This document shows, piece after piece, positions 35,830-45,208 of a DNA stretch of 64,000 nt (positions are counted from its first letter, which is position 1; every line of letters begins with the position of its first letter). A program made the position numbers and the translations under genes. The notes under the pieces were generated by a model. That model ran no database searches and was not told the origin of the DNA. It saw nothing but the letters and a program-made list of their open reading frames with translations. Source of the stretch: Trinickia acidisoli (GTDB lineage: Bacteria; Pseudomonadota; Gammaproteobacteria; Burkholderiales; Burkholderiaceae); NCBI RefSeq assembly GCF_017315725.1, contig NZ_JAFLRG010000001.1, forward strand, positions 1,984,001 to 2,048,000. Reading direction: 5' to 3'.

Positions 35830-37308
35830 TCAGGCTTTGGGCGTTTCCGGTGCGTGATGGCGACGCTTATCTTCATACATCGCCGCATCGGCATCGCGCA
35901 GCATGTCTTCGATCCGCTCGCCGCGGTCGCACGTTGCGCAGCCCATCGAGAAGCTCAACGTCGGCCCCGAATAGAACTGATTGTTCAGCTCGATGATCTG
36001 CCGGATGCTTTCGGCGACGACTTCCGTTTCGCGCTCGTTCGCTCCGGGCAGCAGCACGGCGAATTCATCGCCGCCGATGCGCGCGGCTTGATAGGGCTTT
36101 TGGATCGCCTTGGCGAGCACTTCGCCCGCGCGTCGCAGCAGCGCATCGCCGGCCGCATGCCCGAGCTGGTCGTTGACCGTTTTCAGATCGTTCAAGTCGA
36201 CGATGATCGCGCTGACGGGGAAGGGGCCCTTGCGCTCCAGCCGGTTCAGTTCATCGACGTAGAACGAGCGGTTTTTCAACTTCGTCAGCACGTCGTGCTT
36301 GCCGAGGTACTCGAGGTACGCTTCGGCTTTTTTGCGGGCCGTGATGTCGGTCAATGCGAGCAGCACGAGGTCCCATTCGAGTTCGTGTCCCGGGAACACG
36401 GAGAACTGCAGATGCAGGTGGACCTCGCTCCCGTCGAGCGAATAGTTGAGCACTTCACGTTGCTGGAACAGACGCGCTTCCCACAAGTCGATCAACTGCT
36501 CCCGGAAGTGCTGGCGCATGTCGTCGCGAAAGACTTCGGGCAAGCGGCCGAGCAGCGCCGCTTTGTCGTCCGCTTTGAACAGATCGATCGTATAGCGGTT
36601 GACGTCGAGCACCACGATCTCGGCCATGCAGCGCTCGACGAACTCGGGATGGACATCCGTGAACGTACGGAAGTCGGTGATGCCGCGCTCGCGCACTTCG
36701 TCGATGAGCGCCTTGATGCGGCGAAAATCCTCGATCCATAGCGAGACCGGGGCGTGCTCGAATAGGCCCTGCGCATACTGCTGGCTCGCGGCTGCGCGCC
36801 GGCGAGTGTCTTCGAGATCGGTGATGTCGTCGATGGCGACGAGCACACGGTCCCACGCCGCTTTGTGCCCGGGCAGGATCACGCCTTTGAGCAGGATGTC
36901 GAGACGCCGGCCGTCGAGCCTGTAGTTCACGCTCTTGCTCTCGAACGTGAGGCGGCCCGACCACATCTGCTCGAGTTCCTCGATGTGCGCCTCGAGCATG
37001 TCGTCGCGCAGCACGTCGCCAAGGCGCGCCGATAGTTCATCGAAGTCGCGCGCGCCGTACATGGCGAGCGTGCGGCGATTGACTTTGAGCACGCGGATGC
37101 AGGCCGAGCATTGCGTGACGCGGGCCGTGTCCGCCTCGAGGAACGCGCGCAGGTCGGTCACGCCTTGTGCGCGCCAGGTGTCGAACAGATCGCGCAGGCG
37201 GCTGTAATCCTCGAGCCAGAGCGAAGTGGGGGTCAGGTCGAACAGATCGATGGGGGCGACGCCCGTGGCGTCGAGGTCCGTTGCTGTGGTCGGTGTGGCT
37301 GGTTTCAT
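35830..37308 (-). CDS. diguanylate cyclase with tandem PAS-like sensor domains
   Basis: The product has 492 residues, without signal peptide or membrane segment, so it is cytoplasmic. Two homologous PAS-like units cover about 25-175 and 185-330; each starts SLW(L/I)ED and ends in an AxDITD/ALTDITA coupling motif. A GGDEF domain (about 334-485) has an intact active site RIGGDEF near 412-416, so it should make cyclic di-GMP. The RxxD product-inhibition site, expected nine residues before GGDEF, is absent (QKPY). The ligand of the PAS units is unknown. It stands alone between tetR and iclR. Confidence 0.9.
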   Translation of the reverse strand: MKPATPTTATDLDATGVAPIDLFDLTPTSLWLEDYSRLRDLFDTWRAQGVTDLRAFLEADTARVTQCSACIRVLKVNRRTLAMYGARDFDELSARLGDVLRDDMLEAHIEELEQMWSGRLTFESKSVNYRLDGRRLDILLKGVILPGHKAAWDRVLVAIDDITDLEDTRRRAAASQQYAQGLFEHAPVSLWIEDFRRIKALIDEVRERGITDFRTFTDVHPEFVERCMAEIVVLDVNRYTIDLFKADDKAALLGRLPEVFRDDMRQHFREQLIDLWEARLFQQREVLNYSLDGSEVHLHLQFSVFPGHELEWDLVLLALTDITARKKAEAYLEYLGKHDVLTKLKNRSFYVDELNRLERKGPFPVSAIIVDLNDLKTVNDQLGHAAGDALLRRAGEVLAKAIQKPYQAARIGGDEFAVLLPGANERETEVVAESIRQIIELNNQFYSGPTLSFSMGCATCDRGERIEDMLRDADAAMYEDKRRHHAPETPKA

Positions 37309-37362
37309 GTCGATGATTGTATGTCCTCGGCACGCGCGCGTTGCCGCGGCAAGCGCGTGCGG

Positions 37363-38181
37363 CTAGTTCACCTCGTGCATCGAGAGCGCGCGCGCGGCCG
37401 CGGCGAGCAGCGTGCTCACTTGCTCGAGCGAGGGGGCGACGTATTCGTCGATACGTCGCATGTAAGGCGTGGTCAACACCGCGATCGCGTGACCCGACGG
37501 CCCGAGGATCGGGAATGTCACGTCGGTGACGCCGAACGTTTGCGCGCTGTCCTTGCGTAGATGCCCCTCGGTGCGGATCGATGCGAACGTCGTGGTGAGC
37601 GCGGCACCGCCCAGCGCGATTTCGCCTTTTACCTTCGTATGCTCCGCGAGCATGCGCGCCCGCTCGACTTCGCTCTGGAACGCGAGCATGACTTGGCCCG
37701 ACGCCGTATCGATCAATCCTACGTGCGAGCCGAGTCGAATCGACAGCCCCCACGTGCCAGGGCCGTCGACTTGCGCGATCACTAGCAGGTTGCCGCGATC
37801 GTAGACGGTCAGATGGCACGACTGCTCGGCCTCTTCGGCGAAAGACTGCATGACGGGCAGTGCTTCGGAGATGAAGCGGTTCATCGGGGGATGGCGGTGC
37901 GCGAGCGCGAACAGCTTCAGGCTCAGGGAATAACGATCGCCGCCCGCCGAGCGCACGGCGTACTGCCGCGCGACGAGCCGCTCGAGCATCCGGTAGATCT
38001 CGCTGGCGTTGCGTCCGAGCGCTTTCATGATTTCGGCACGCGTGAGCCCGTCCTTCTGCTCGGAGAGCAGTTCGAGGATGTCGAGCCCTTTGTCGAGCGC
38101 GGGCGCTCGATAGCGCTCGGCTTCGTCGATTTGACCCTCCGGGGCCGTGTCGTTCGCGGGGGATGGCTTGGCGGGTTTCAC
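37363..38181 (-). CDS. IclR family regulator of the fucose-type operon
   Basis: The product has 272 residues. The winged helix (about 26-90) has LDKGLDILELLSEQKDGLTRAEIMKALGRNASEIYRMLERL. The effector domain has SCHLTVYDRGNLLVIAQVDGPG and the usual C-terminal GHAIAVLTTP. It is divergent from the sugar operon with 374 bp between, the normal position for a local regulator. The effector is probably a sugar acid or keto acid intermediate. Confidence 0.9.
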   Translation of the reverse strand: MKPAKPSPANDTAPEGQIDEAERYRAPALDKGLDILELLSEQKDGLTRAEIMKALGRNASEIYRMLERLVARQYAVRSAGGDRYSLSLKLFALAHRHPPMNRFISEALPVMQSFAEEAEQSCHLTVYDRGNLLVIAQVDGPGTWGLSIRLGSHVGLIDTASGQVMLAFQSEVERARMLAEHTKVKGEIALGGAALTTTFASIRTEGHLRKDSAQTFGVTDVTFPILGPSGHAIAVLTTPYMRRIDEYVAPSLEQVSTLLAAAARALSMHEVN

Positions 38182-38257
38182 TGGCAGTGCGACCTCAGAG
38201 CAAGGGACTAAGGGAAAACACGGGCGAGCGTCGTGCTTGACGTCCGATCATCCGTAT

Positions 38258-38274
38258 ATGAATAATATGTTCAT
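38258..38274. promoter_or_regulatory. candidate IclR operator in the 374-bp iclR/sugar-operon gap
   Basis: ATGAA-N7-TTCAT is an AT-rich inverted repeat 77-93 bp upstream of the IclR start, followed by a further half-like ATGAATGTTC at 38277-38286. The rest of 38182-38555 shows no gene and no strong promoter match. Confidence 0.42.
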
Positions 38275-38555
38275 CCATGAATGTTCGCATCGATTCACCG
38301 CATGCGGATTGACATGATTGGGCGCGACGCACTGGGTCGCCTCCGCAGTGAAACCGCAGTCGAAACCCGCAGCATAACCAAGCCCCCGCAGAGCGGGCCA
38401 TAAGATCGGGACAGAGCAGTGCATCCCGTTGCGTCTTGCCGACGCATCACCGCTAAACAACGGAGCCCAAGCAAGTGCTCCGCTGGAGACGGGAACCGGC
38501 GTTCGCGCGCCGCTCCCGCCGCCGGCCGGGTGCCGATTCGGGCCAGGAGACGACT

Positions 38556-39716
38556 ATGACATCGAGCATCGAACCGGCAGCCGCCGGGCAGTGGGCAGTT
38601 CGTGCAATTCGTTTCGTATCGCCGCGCACGCGGGCATCCGCGCGGCGCGCATCGCCGGCGCCACTGTCCGCATCCGGGCGTCGCCGTGCCCGGGCTCGCT
38701 TCGGCGGGACGCTTGGTGCCGCGCTCGGCGCGATCGGCCTAATCGGTCTGACCGGCATCATGGCGCCGGCGGCCCGCGCCGCGAGCGACGTGGTCGGCGC
38801 CAATTTGCCGTTGCTCACTTCGCCGTTCTGGCAGGCGTACAACAACTATCTGCCGCAGTACGCCAAGCAGTTCGGCCTCGACATGCTCGCGCCCGTCAAT
38901 TCCAACGGCGATCCGGCTCAGCAGATCACCGACATCAACAATCTGCTCAATCAAGGCGTCAAAGGCATCGTCACGGGGCCGCTCGATTCCGCGGCGATCA
39001 GCCGCGCGCTCGACGCGGCCTCGGCCAAGAACGTGCCGGTCGTGGCCGTCGACGTCGCGCCGACGCAAGGCAAGGTGGCGATGGTCGTGCGGGCGGACAA
39101 TCGTGCCTACGGCGAGAAAGCCTGCATGTATATCGGTGACCACGTGCCGGCCGGCAAGGTCGTGCAGATCATGGGCGATCTCGCTTCGGTCAACGGACGC
39201 GATCGGTCCGAGGCATTCCGCTCGTGCATCAAGAGCCATTACCCGAAGCTGCAAGTGCTCGAGATTCCAGCTGCCTGGAAGGGCGACGTCGCCGCATCCG
39301 CGCTCGACAGCCTCTTGACGGCGAACCCGGACCTCAAGGGCATCTATATGCAGGCGGGCGGCGTGTATCTGGCGCCGACGCTGCAGACGCTGCGCCGCAA
39401 ACACATGTTGTTCCCGGCGGGTAATCCGAAACATATCGTCATCGTCAGCAACGACGGCATTCCGCAGGAGTTCGACGCGATCCGCAAGGGCGAGATCGAT
39501 GCGACCGTCTCGCAACCGGCCGACAGCTACGCGAAGTACGGCCTTTGGTATATGAAGGAAACGCTCGAGGGCAAGACCTTCAAGCCGGGCCCGACAGATC
39601 ACGGCAGCACGATCGTCCAGCTCGCGCCCGGGGTTCTCGAAGACCAACTGCCGGCGCCGCTCGTCACGAAGGCGAACGTCGACGACAAGAATCTTTGGGG
39701 CAACACGCTGAAGTGA
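38556..39716 (+). CDS. sugar ABC transporter substrate-binding protein (ribose type)
   Basis: The product has 386 residues; ATG 38556 follows CAGGAGA. An unusually long Arg/Ala-rich lead of about 48 residues precedes the hydrophobic core and cleavage site (PAARA-ASDVV, about residue 75). The mature part is a type I periplasmic sugar-binding protein: LTSPFWQAYNNYLPQYAKQFG, QQITDINNLLNQGVKGIVTGPLDSAA and VVAVDVAPTQGKV. It starts the operon with its ATPase and permease. The downstream enzymes suggest L-fucose or a related 6-deoxy sugar or pentose as ligand. The lead may be over-called, but no later start in frame keeps a signal peptide. Confidence 0.9.
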   Translation: MTSSIEPAAAGQWAVRAIRFVSPRTRASARRASPAPLSASGRRRARARFGGTLGAALGAIGLIGLTGIMAPAARAASDVVGANLPLLTSPFWQAYNNYLPQYAKQFGLDMLAPVNSNGDPAQQITDINNLLNQGVKGIVTGPLDSAAISRALDAASAKNVPVVAVDVAPTQGKVAMVVRADNRAYGEKACMYIGDHVPAGKVVQIMGDLASVNGRDRSEAFRSCIKSHYPKLQVLEIPAAWKGDVAASALDSLLTANPDLKGIYMQAGGVYLAPTLQTLRRKHMLFPAGNPKHIVIVSNDGIPQEFDAIRKGEIDATVSQPADSYAKYGLWYMKETLEGKTFKPGPTDHGSTIVQLAPGVLEDQLPAPLVTKANVDDKNLWGNTLK

Positions 39717-39811
39717 TTGCGACGACGCCATGCTCGCGACGCGGTCCTTTCATGATCTCGTCGCGAGCGTGAGCACACCGGCCATCGAACCATTGATTGA
39801 CACGAGCCGAC

Positions 39812-41380
39812 ATGGGAGCCGTTCCTTTCTTTAGCGAAACGACGCAGCGCGCGGCGACGCCTGTCGTCGAGGTACGGGGCGCCATCAAGCGCTTCGGCTC
39901 GACGATGGCGCTTGCCGGCGTCGATCTGCGCGTGATGCCGGGCGAATCGCATGCGCTCGTTGGCCGCAACGGCGCCGGTAAATCGACGCTCGTTTCGCTG
40001 CTTACGGGTTTGCGCAAGCCCGATCAGGGCGAGATCCGCTTCGGCGGCGAAAGCGCGCCGCCGATCGCCGATCGCGACGCTTGGCGCGAGCGCGTCGCTT
40101 GCGTTTATCAGCATTCGACCGTCATTGCCGACCTCAGCGTTGCCGAGAATCTGTTCGTCAATCGGCAGCCGTTGCGGGGCGGTCTCATCGACTGGCGGGC
40201 CATGCGCCGCGAAGCGCGTGCACTGCTCGACCATTGGCGCATCGACGTGCGCGAGGATGCGCGCTGCGGCGATCTGGGCGTCGAGGCGCGCCAGCTCGTC
40301 GAAATCGCGCGGGCGCTTTCGCACGGTGCGCGCTTCATCATTCTCGACGAACCTACCGCACAGCTCGACGGCGACGAGATCAAGCGGCTCTTCGGTCGGA
40401 TCGAGGAGTTGCAGCGCGAAGGCGTGACGTTCCTCTTCATCTCGCATCATCTGCAAGAGGTCTACGAGATTTGCCAAGCCGTCACCGTGCTGCGCGATGC
40501 GCGCCGCATCTTGACCGCGCGCGTCGAGCGGTTACCGCGCGACGCGCTGATCGAGGCGATGACGGGCGAGGCCGGCGGGGTGGCGAGCGCGGACGCATTG
40601 TCCCGGGCACCGCTCGTCGACGCGCCGCTCGCGCTCGATGTCGCCGCACTTTCCGGCGAGGATTTCGACGACGTCTCGTTCTGCGTTCGGCGCGGCGAGG
40701 TCGTCGGTTTGGCGGGGGCGACGAGCAGCGGGCGCACGAGTGTCGCCGAAGCGATCGCCGGCTTGCGTCGGCCGCTCGCGGGTGCCGTGCGCGTTTCCGC
40801 GGGCGACGGCGGGCAGAGCGGCGAGAGCAGGGTGCTGCCCTACGGCGATGTGCCCGCGGCGCTCGATGCCGGCGTCGGCTGCGTGCCGAAGGATCGGCAT
40901 CGCGAGGGGCTCGTCCTGACGCAGTCGATCGCGGAGAACGCGACGATGACGCTCGTGCGCAAGCTCGCATCGTTCGGGCTCGTGCGGCCTTCGGCCAAAG
41001 CCCGGCTCGCGCGCGAGGCGATCGACGCGCTCGGCATCGTCGCGCCTGGGCCGCTCACGCCCGTTTCGGGGCTCTCGGGCGGCAATCAGCAAAAGGTCGT
41101 GATGGCGCGCGCCCTCGCGACCGATCCGCGCGTGCTCGTGCTCATCGATCCGACCGCCGGCGTCGACGTCAAGTCGAAAGAAGCGCTGCTCGCAATGGCC
41201 GACCGCGCGCGTCAGGCCGGGCGTGCCGTTATCGTCGCGAGCGGCGAGCTCGACGACTTGCGCGGCTGCGATCGCGTGCTCGTCATGTTTCGTGGCCACA
41301 TCGTCAAAGAATACGCGGCCGGATGGGCCGATCACGAATTGATCGCATCGATCGAAGGAGTCGACCTCAATGAAGCCTAG
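39812..41380 (+). CDS. sugar ABC transporter ATP-binding protein (RbsA type, two NBDs)
   Basis: The product has 522 residues from ATG 39812. The first NBD has Walker A GRNGAGKST (51-59), a diverged signature LGVEARQLVEIARAL and Walker B FIILDEPTAQLDG. The second NBD has a degenerate Walker A GATSSGRTS lacking the Lys, which is normal for this class, and LSGGNQQKVVMARAL. It drives import through the permease overlapping its 3' end by 11 bp. Confidence 0.93.
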   Translation: MGAVPFFSETTQRAATPVVEVRGAIKRFGSTMALAGVDLRVMPGESHALVGRNGAGKSTLVSLLTGLRKPDQGEIRFGGESAPPIADRDAWRERVACVYQHSTVIADLSVAENLFVNRQPLRGGLIDWRAMRREARALLDHWRIDVREDARCGDLGVEARQLVEIARALSHGARFIILDEPTAQLDGDEIKRLFGRIEELQREGVTFLFISHHLQEVYEICQAVTVLRDARRILTARVERLPRDALIEAMTGEAGGVASADALSRAPLVDAPLALDVAALSGEDFDDVSFCVRRGEVVGLAGATSSGRTSVAEAIAGLRRPLAGAVRVSAGDGGQSGESRVLPYGDVPAALDAGVGCVPKDRHREGLVLTQSIAENATMTLVRKLASFGLVRPSAKARLAREAIDALGIVAPGPLTPVSGLSGGNQQKVVMARALATDPRVLVLIDPTAGVDVKSKEALLAMADRARQAGRAVIVASGELDDLRGCDRVLVMFRGHIVKEYAAGWADHELIASIEGVDLNEA

Positions 41381-42410
41381 TTTGTCGAGCCCGGCGCCGC
41401 AGGCGCGTGCGGCCGGATTTGTCGCCGCGGGTAGCGGCGGCACCCGTGGCCTGCGTATCGACGTGGCGCGTTGGCGCGATTTGGCGCTCTTGCCCGCGCT
41501 TGCGCTGCTCGTGCTCGTCGGCGCTTGGGTCAGCCCGAGCTTTTTGACGCGCGCCAATCTCATCAGCGTGCTCGGCGCATCGGCCGCGCTCGCGCTCGTC
41601 GTGCTCGCCGAGTCGTTGATCATCATCGTCGGCAAGTTCGATCTTTCGCTCGAATCGACCGTGGGTTTCGCGCCCGCGCTCGGCGCCATGATCGTCATGC
41701 CCGCAACCTCGGCGGGCTTCGGCTGGCAGTGGTCGCCGCTCGCCGGGCTTGCCGTCATCGTCGCGGTCGGAGCGCTGATCGGCTGGATCAACGGCTTGCT
41801 CGTCGTGCGGCTGCGCTTGAATGCATTCATCGTCACGCTCGCGATGCTGATCGTGTTGCGCGGCATGCTCGTCGGTGCGACCAAGGGCGGAACGCTGTTC
41901 GACATGCCCTCGTCGTTCTTCGCACTCGCGACCGTCACCGTGCTCGGGTTGCCGTTGTCGGTTTGGCTTGCGGCGGCTGCGTTCGCGTTCGCGGCGTTCA
42001 TGCTGCGCTATCACCGCATCGGCCGCGCGCTCTATGCGATCGGCGGCAATGCGCAAGCGGCGCGGGCGGCCGGCATTCGCGTCGAGCGCGTCGTTTGGGG
42101 CGTGTTCGTGCTGGGCAGCGTGCTCGCGTCCATCGGCGGGATCGTCGTGACCGGCTATGTCGGCGCGATCAACGCCAACCAAGGCAACGGCATGATCTTC
42201 ACCGTATTCGCGGCGGCGGTGATAGGCGGCATTTCGCTGGACGGCGGCAAGGGCACCATGTTCGGCGCGCTCACGGGCGTGCTACTGCTCGGCGTCGTGC
42301 AAAACCTGCTGACGTTGGCTCAGGTTCCTTCGTTTTGGATCCAGGCGATCTACGGCGCCATCATTCTCGGCTCGCTGATGATCGCACGCGTGGCCGGCAG
42401 TCAGGAGTAA
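41370..42410 (+). CDS. sugar ABC transporter permease (RbsC type)
   Basis: The product has 346 residues with eight to ten membrane helices. Family features are ANLISVLGASAALALVVLAESLIIIVGKFDLS, and GGNAQAARAAGIRVERVVWGVFVLGSVLASIGGIV, which is the EAA-like coupling segment, and GGISLDGGKGTMFGALTGVLLLGVVQN. As in RbsC systems it works as a homodimer with the fused ATPase. Confidence 0.93.
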   Translation: MKPSLSSPAPQARAAGFVAAGSGGTRGLRIDVARWRDLALLPALALLVLVGAWVSPSFLTRANLISVLGASAALALVVLAESLIIIVGKFDLSLESTVGFAPALGAMIVMPATSAGFGWQWSPLAGLAVIVAVGALIGWINGLLVVRLRLNAFIVTLAMLIVLRGMLVGATKGGTLFDMPSSFFALATVTVLGLPLSVWLAAAAFAFAAFMLRYHRIGRALYAIGGNAQAARAAGIRVERVVWGVFVLGSVLASIGGIVVTGYVGAINANQGNGMIFTVFAAAVIGGISLDGGKGTMFGALTGVLLLGVVQNLLTLAQVPSFWIQAIYGAIILGSLMIARVAGSQE

Positions 42411-42416
42411 CGAATC

Positions 42417-42737
42417 ATGACGCTCGACGACCGCCTGTTACTGCTGTCTCCCGACGACAACTGCGTCATCGCCGCGACGACGCTCGCCGCCGGCACGGAA
42501 CTCGCGCTCGAAGGAGACACGGTGGTGCTGACTGCGACCGTCGCGCTGGGACACAAACTGGCGCGACATGCCTTATCGGCCGGCGCAAAGATCTTGCGCT
42601 ACGGTGCGCCGATCGGCCATGTCACGCGGGACGTCGCCAAGGGCGAGCATCTGCATACGCACAACCTCGAAAGCGACTATCTCCCAACTTACACGCTCGA
42701 TGCGGGACATGCCTACGTCGAACACGACGATTCCTGA
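42417..42737 (+). CDS. UxaA-family small subunit (SAF domain) of a sugar-acid dehydratase
   Basis: The product has 106 residues and corresponds to the N-terminal SAF domain of altronate/galactarate dehydratases: DDNCVIAATTLAAGTELALEG, GHKLARHALSAGAKILRYGAPIGHVTRDVAKGEHLHTHNLES. In those enzymes the histidines of HTHN bind substrate or metal. Here the domain is a separate gene, followed at once by the large subunit gene. It starts six bases after the permease stop. Confidence 0.88.
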   Translation: MTLDDRLLLLSPDDNCVIAATTLAAGTELALEGDTVVLTATVALGHKLARHALSAGAKILRYGAPIGHVTRDVAKGEHLHTHNLESDYLPTYTLDAGHAYVEHDDS

Positions 42738-42753
42738 CCCGCCGATTCCTGAC
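42728..42753 (+). repeat. 11-bp direct repeat at the small/large dehydratase subunit junction
   Basis: CGATTCCTGAC occurs at 42728-42738 and 42743-42753, a 15-bp period. The first copy contains the small-subunit stop codon. It looks like a small duplication in the linker between the two genes. Confidence 0.5.
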
Positions 42754-42771
42754 TTCTTCGCAGACACGTTC

Positions 42772-44097
42772 ATGAACGAGATCCATACCGATTCCGCGCC
42801 GCTTCTCGGCTACGCGCGTAGCGACGGGCGCAAGGGAATCCGCAATGTCGTCGCCGTCGCGTATCTGGTCGAGTGCGCGCACCACGTCGCGCGCGAGATC
42901 GTTGCGCAATTCACGCCGCGCCTGGCCGAAAGCGACGGCGAGGGCGAGGCGCTGTCCGATGATGATTTCGATCCGCCCAATGTGCACGATGCCGCGCCCG
43001 ACGTGCATTTGATCGGCTTTCCGGGCTGCTATCCGAACGCTTACGCGCAAAAGATGCTTGCCCGGATCGCGACGCACCCGAACGTCGGCGCGGTGCTGTT
43101 CGTCTCGCTCGGCTGCGAGAGCATGAACAAGCACCATCTCGTGGACATCGTCCGCGAGAGCGGGCGGCCCGTCGAGGTACTGACGATCCAAGAGACGGGC
43201 GGCACGCGCAGTACGATCGCGCGCGGCGTCGAGTGGGTTCGGCGCGCGCGGGCCACGCTTGCCGGCATGCGTCCGGTGCCGATGCGGTTCGACGAGCTCG
43301 TCGTCGGCACCGTATGCGGCGGCTCCGACAGCACGAGCGGTATCACGGCGAACCCGGCCGTGGGCCGGGCCTTCGACGCGATGATCGAGCTCGGCACCGC
43401 CTGCGTGTTCGAGGAGACGGGCGAGCTCGTCGGCTGCGAGCATCATATGAAATCGCGCGCGGCGCGGCCGGAACTGGGCGATGCCATCGTCGCCTGCGTC
43501 GAGAAGGCGGCGCGCTACTACACGATCATGGGGCACGGTAGCTTCGCTGTCGGCAACGCGGACGGGGGGCTGACGACGCAAGAGGAGAAATCGCTCGGCG
43601 CCTACGCGAAGAGCGGGGCTTCGCCGATCGTCGGCATCGTCAAGCCAGGGGACATTCCCCCGACCGGTGGGCTTTATCTGCTCGACGTCGTACCCGACGG
43701 CGAGCCGCGCTTCGGTTTTCCGAACATCAGCGACAACGCCGAAATCGGCGAACTCATCGCCTGCGGCTGCCACCTCATTTTGTTTACGACCGGGCGCGGC
43801 TCGGTCGTCGGATCGGCCGTTTCGCCCGTGGCGAAGATTTGCGCGAATCCGGCCACGTATCGCAATTTGTCGGGCGACATGGATGTCGACGCCGGGCGTA
43901 TTCTGGAGGGCCGCGCCTCGCTCGATGAAGTCGGCCGGGAAATCTTCGATCTGACGCTTGCGCTGGGTCGCGGCGTGCGGTCGAAATCGGAGTTGCTGGG
44001 CCACCAGGAATTCATCATGACCTACAAGGCGTTCGATCCGATCGGCCCCGGTTGCTTGCCGATCGTGCCCGCCGCGGCCGCGTGGGTGAGCGCATGA
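42772..44097 (+). CDS. UxaA-family large subunit, sugar-acid dehydratase (probable L-fuconate-type)
   Basis: The product has 441 residues from ATG 42772; an in-frame ATG at 42709 would overlap the small subunit. It is the catalytic part of the altronate/galactarate dehydratase family: GYARSDGRKGIRNVVAVAYLVECAHHV, GFPGCYPN, SLGCESM, ETGGTRSTI, GTVCGGSDSTSGITANPAVG, VFEETGELVGCEHHM and TTGRGSVVGSAVSPVAKICANP. Conserved cysteines probably bind iron. It dehydrates an aldonate to a 2-keto-3-deoxy acid. Neighbouring lactonase, SDR and FAH-type genes indicate L-fuconate or a stereochemically related aldonate rather than altronate. Confidence 0.88.
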   Translation: MNEIHTDSAPLLGYARSDGRKGIRNVVAVAYLVECAHHVAREIVAQFTPRLAESDGEGEALSDDDFDPPNVHDAAPDVHLIGFPGCYPNAYAQKMLARIATHPNVGAVLFVSLGCESMNKHHLVDIVRESGRPVEVLTIQETGGTRSTIARGVEWVRRARATLAGMRPVPMRFDELVVGTVCGGSDSTSGITANPAVGRAFDAMIELGTACVFEETGELVGCEHHMKSRAARPELGDAIVACVEKAARYYTIMGHGSFAVGNADGGLTTQEEKSLGAYAKSGASPIVGIVKPGDIPPTGGLYLLDVVPDGEPRFGFPNISDNAEIGELIACGCHLILFTTGRGSVVGSAVSPVAKICANPATYRNLSGDMDVDAGRILEGRASLDEVGREIFDLTLALGRGVRSKSELLGHQEFIMTYKAFDPIGPGCLPIVPAAAAWVSA

Positions 44098-45167
44098 CGG
44101 GCGGCACGCAAGTTGCCGTCGGCCAGCGGCGCCGCATTGGTCGGACCTCGCTCGAGGTCACCGCGCTCGGCCTTGGTTGCGCCGGCCTTGGAGGCTTGTA
44201 TCGCGACATCAAGGAAGCGGACGCGCGGGCAACGATCGATGCCGCTTGGGAGGCCGGTGTGCGCCTATTCGACACGGCGCCTTACTACGGCTATACGAAA
44301 AGCGAGCATTACGTCGGCGCGGCGCTGCGCGAGCGCGCGCGCGATATGTATGTGCTGTCGACGAAAGCCGGCCGGATCATGCGGCCCGACCGCGGCGAGA
44401 CGGCACGCGCGCCGCGCGACGGATGGGCTCATCCGTTGCCGTTCACGCCGGTTTACGACTATACGTACGACGGCATTCTGCGCTCGTTCGACGACAGCCT
44501 GCAGCGCCTCGGCGTCGCGCGCATCGACATGCTGCTCGTGCACGACATCGGCGCGTTCACGCACGGCGAGCGCAGTGCGCATTACTGGCGGCAGTTGAGC
44601 GAAGGCGGCTTCAAGGCGCTCGATGTGCTGCGTGCTGCGGGCGCGGTGCGCGCCGTGGGGCTCGGCGTCAATGAGCAAGCTGCCGTGCTCGATGCGATGC
44701 GTGAGTTCGAGATCGACTGCGCGCTCTTGGCCGGCCGCTATACGCTGCTCGAACAACAGACGCTCGATGTGCTGCTGCCCGAATGCGAGCGGCGCGGGGT
44801 GTCGATCCTCGTCGGCGGGGCGTTCAACTCGGGCATTCTCGCGCGCGGCGTGCGGCACCTGCGCGACACTCCGGGTGCGGCATCGAGCACGCTCAAGTTC
44901 AATTACGGCGATGCGCCGGCAGCCGTCGTCGAGCGCGTCGCACGGATCGAAGCCGTTTGCGATGCGCATGGCGTAGCATTGCCGAGCGCTGCTTTACGCT
45001 TTCCTTATGCGCACGGGGCGGTGGCGTGCGTGTTGACCGGCGCGAGCGATGCCGGCGAGCTTTGGCAGAACGCCGCGGCCTTCGCGGCGCCGATTCCGGT
45101 CGCGCTCTGGGATGCGCTGCGCTCGGAAGGGCTGCTGGACCCGCGCGCGCCGACGCCGGACGCCTGA
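44094..45167 (+). CDS. aldo/keto reductase, probable L-fucose-type (D-threo-aldose) dehydrogenase
   Basis: The product has 357 residues; ATG 44094 overlaps the dehydratase stop (ATGA). The AKR tetrad is D60, Y65 (LFDTAPYYG), K91 (STKAG) and H150 (LLVHDIG). The GLGCAGLGGLYRD start and KSEHYVGAALRE segment resemble D-threo-aldose/L-fucose dehydrogenases, which oxidise the pyranose C1 to a 1,5-lactone with NAD(P)+. This would be the first step of the encoded pathway. Confidence 0.88.
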   Translation: MTGGTQVAVGQRRRIGRTSLEVTALGLGCAGLGGLYRDIKEADARATIDAAWEAGVRLFDTAPYYGYTKSEHYVGAALRERARDMYVLSTKAGRIMRPDRGETARAPRDGWAHPLPFTPVYDYTYDGILRSFDDSLQRLGVARIDMLLVHDIGAFTHGERSAHYWRQLSEGGFKALDVLRAAGAVRAVGLGVNEQAAVLDAMREFEIDCALLAGRYTLLEQQTLDVLLPECERRGVSILVGGAFNSGILARGVRHLRDTPGAASSTLKFNYGDAPAAVVERVARIEAVCDAHGVALPSAALRFPYAHGAVACVLTGASDAGELWQNAAAFAAPIPVALWDALRSEGLLDPRAPTPDA

Positions 45168-45208
45168 CGCGCGTCCCGCTCCGCCCAATCGACCGAGATC
45201 ACCTCACG

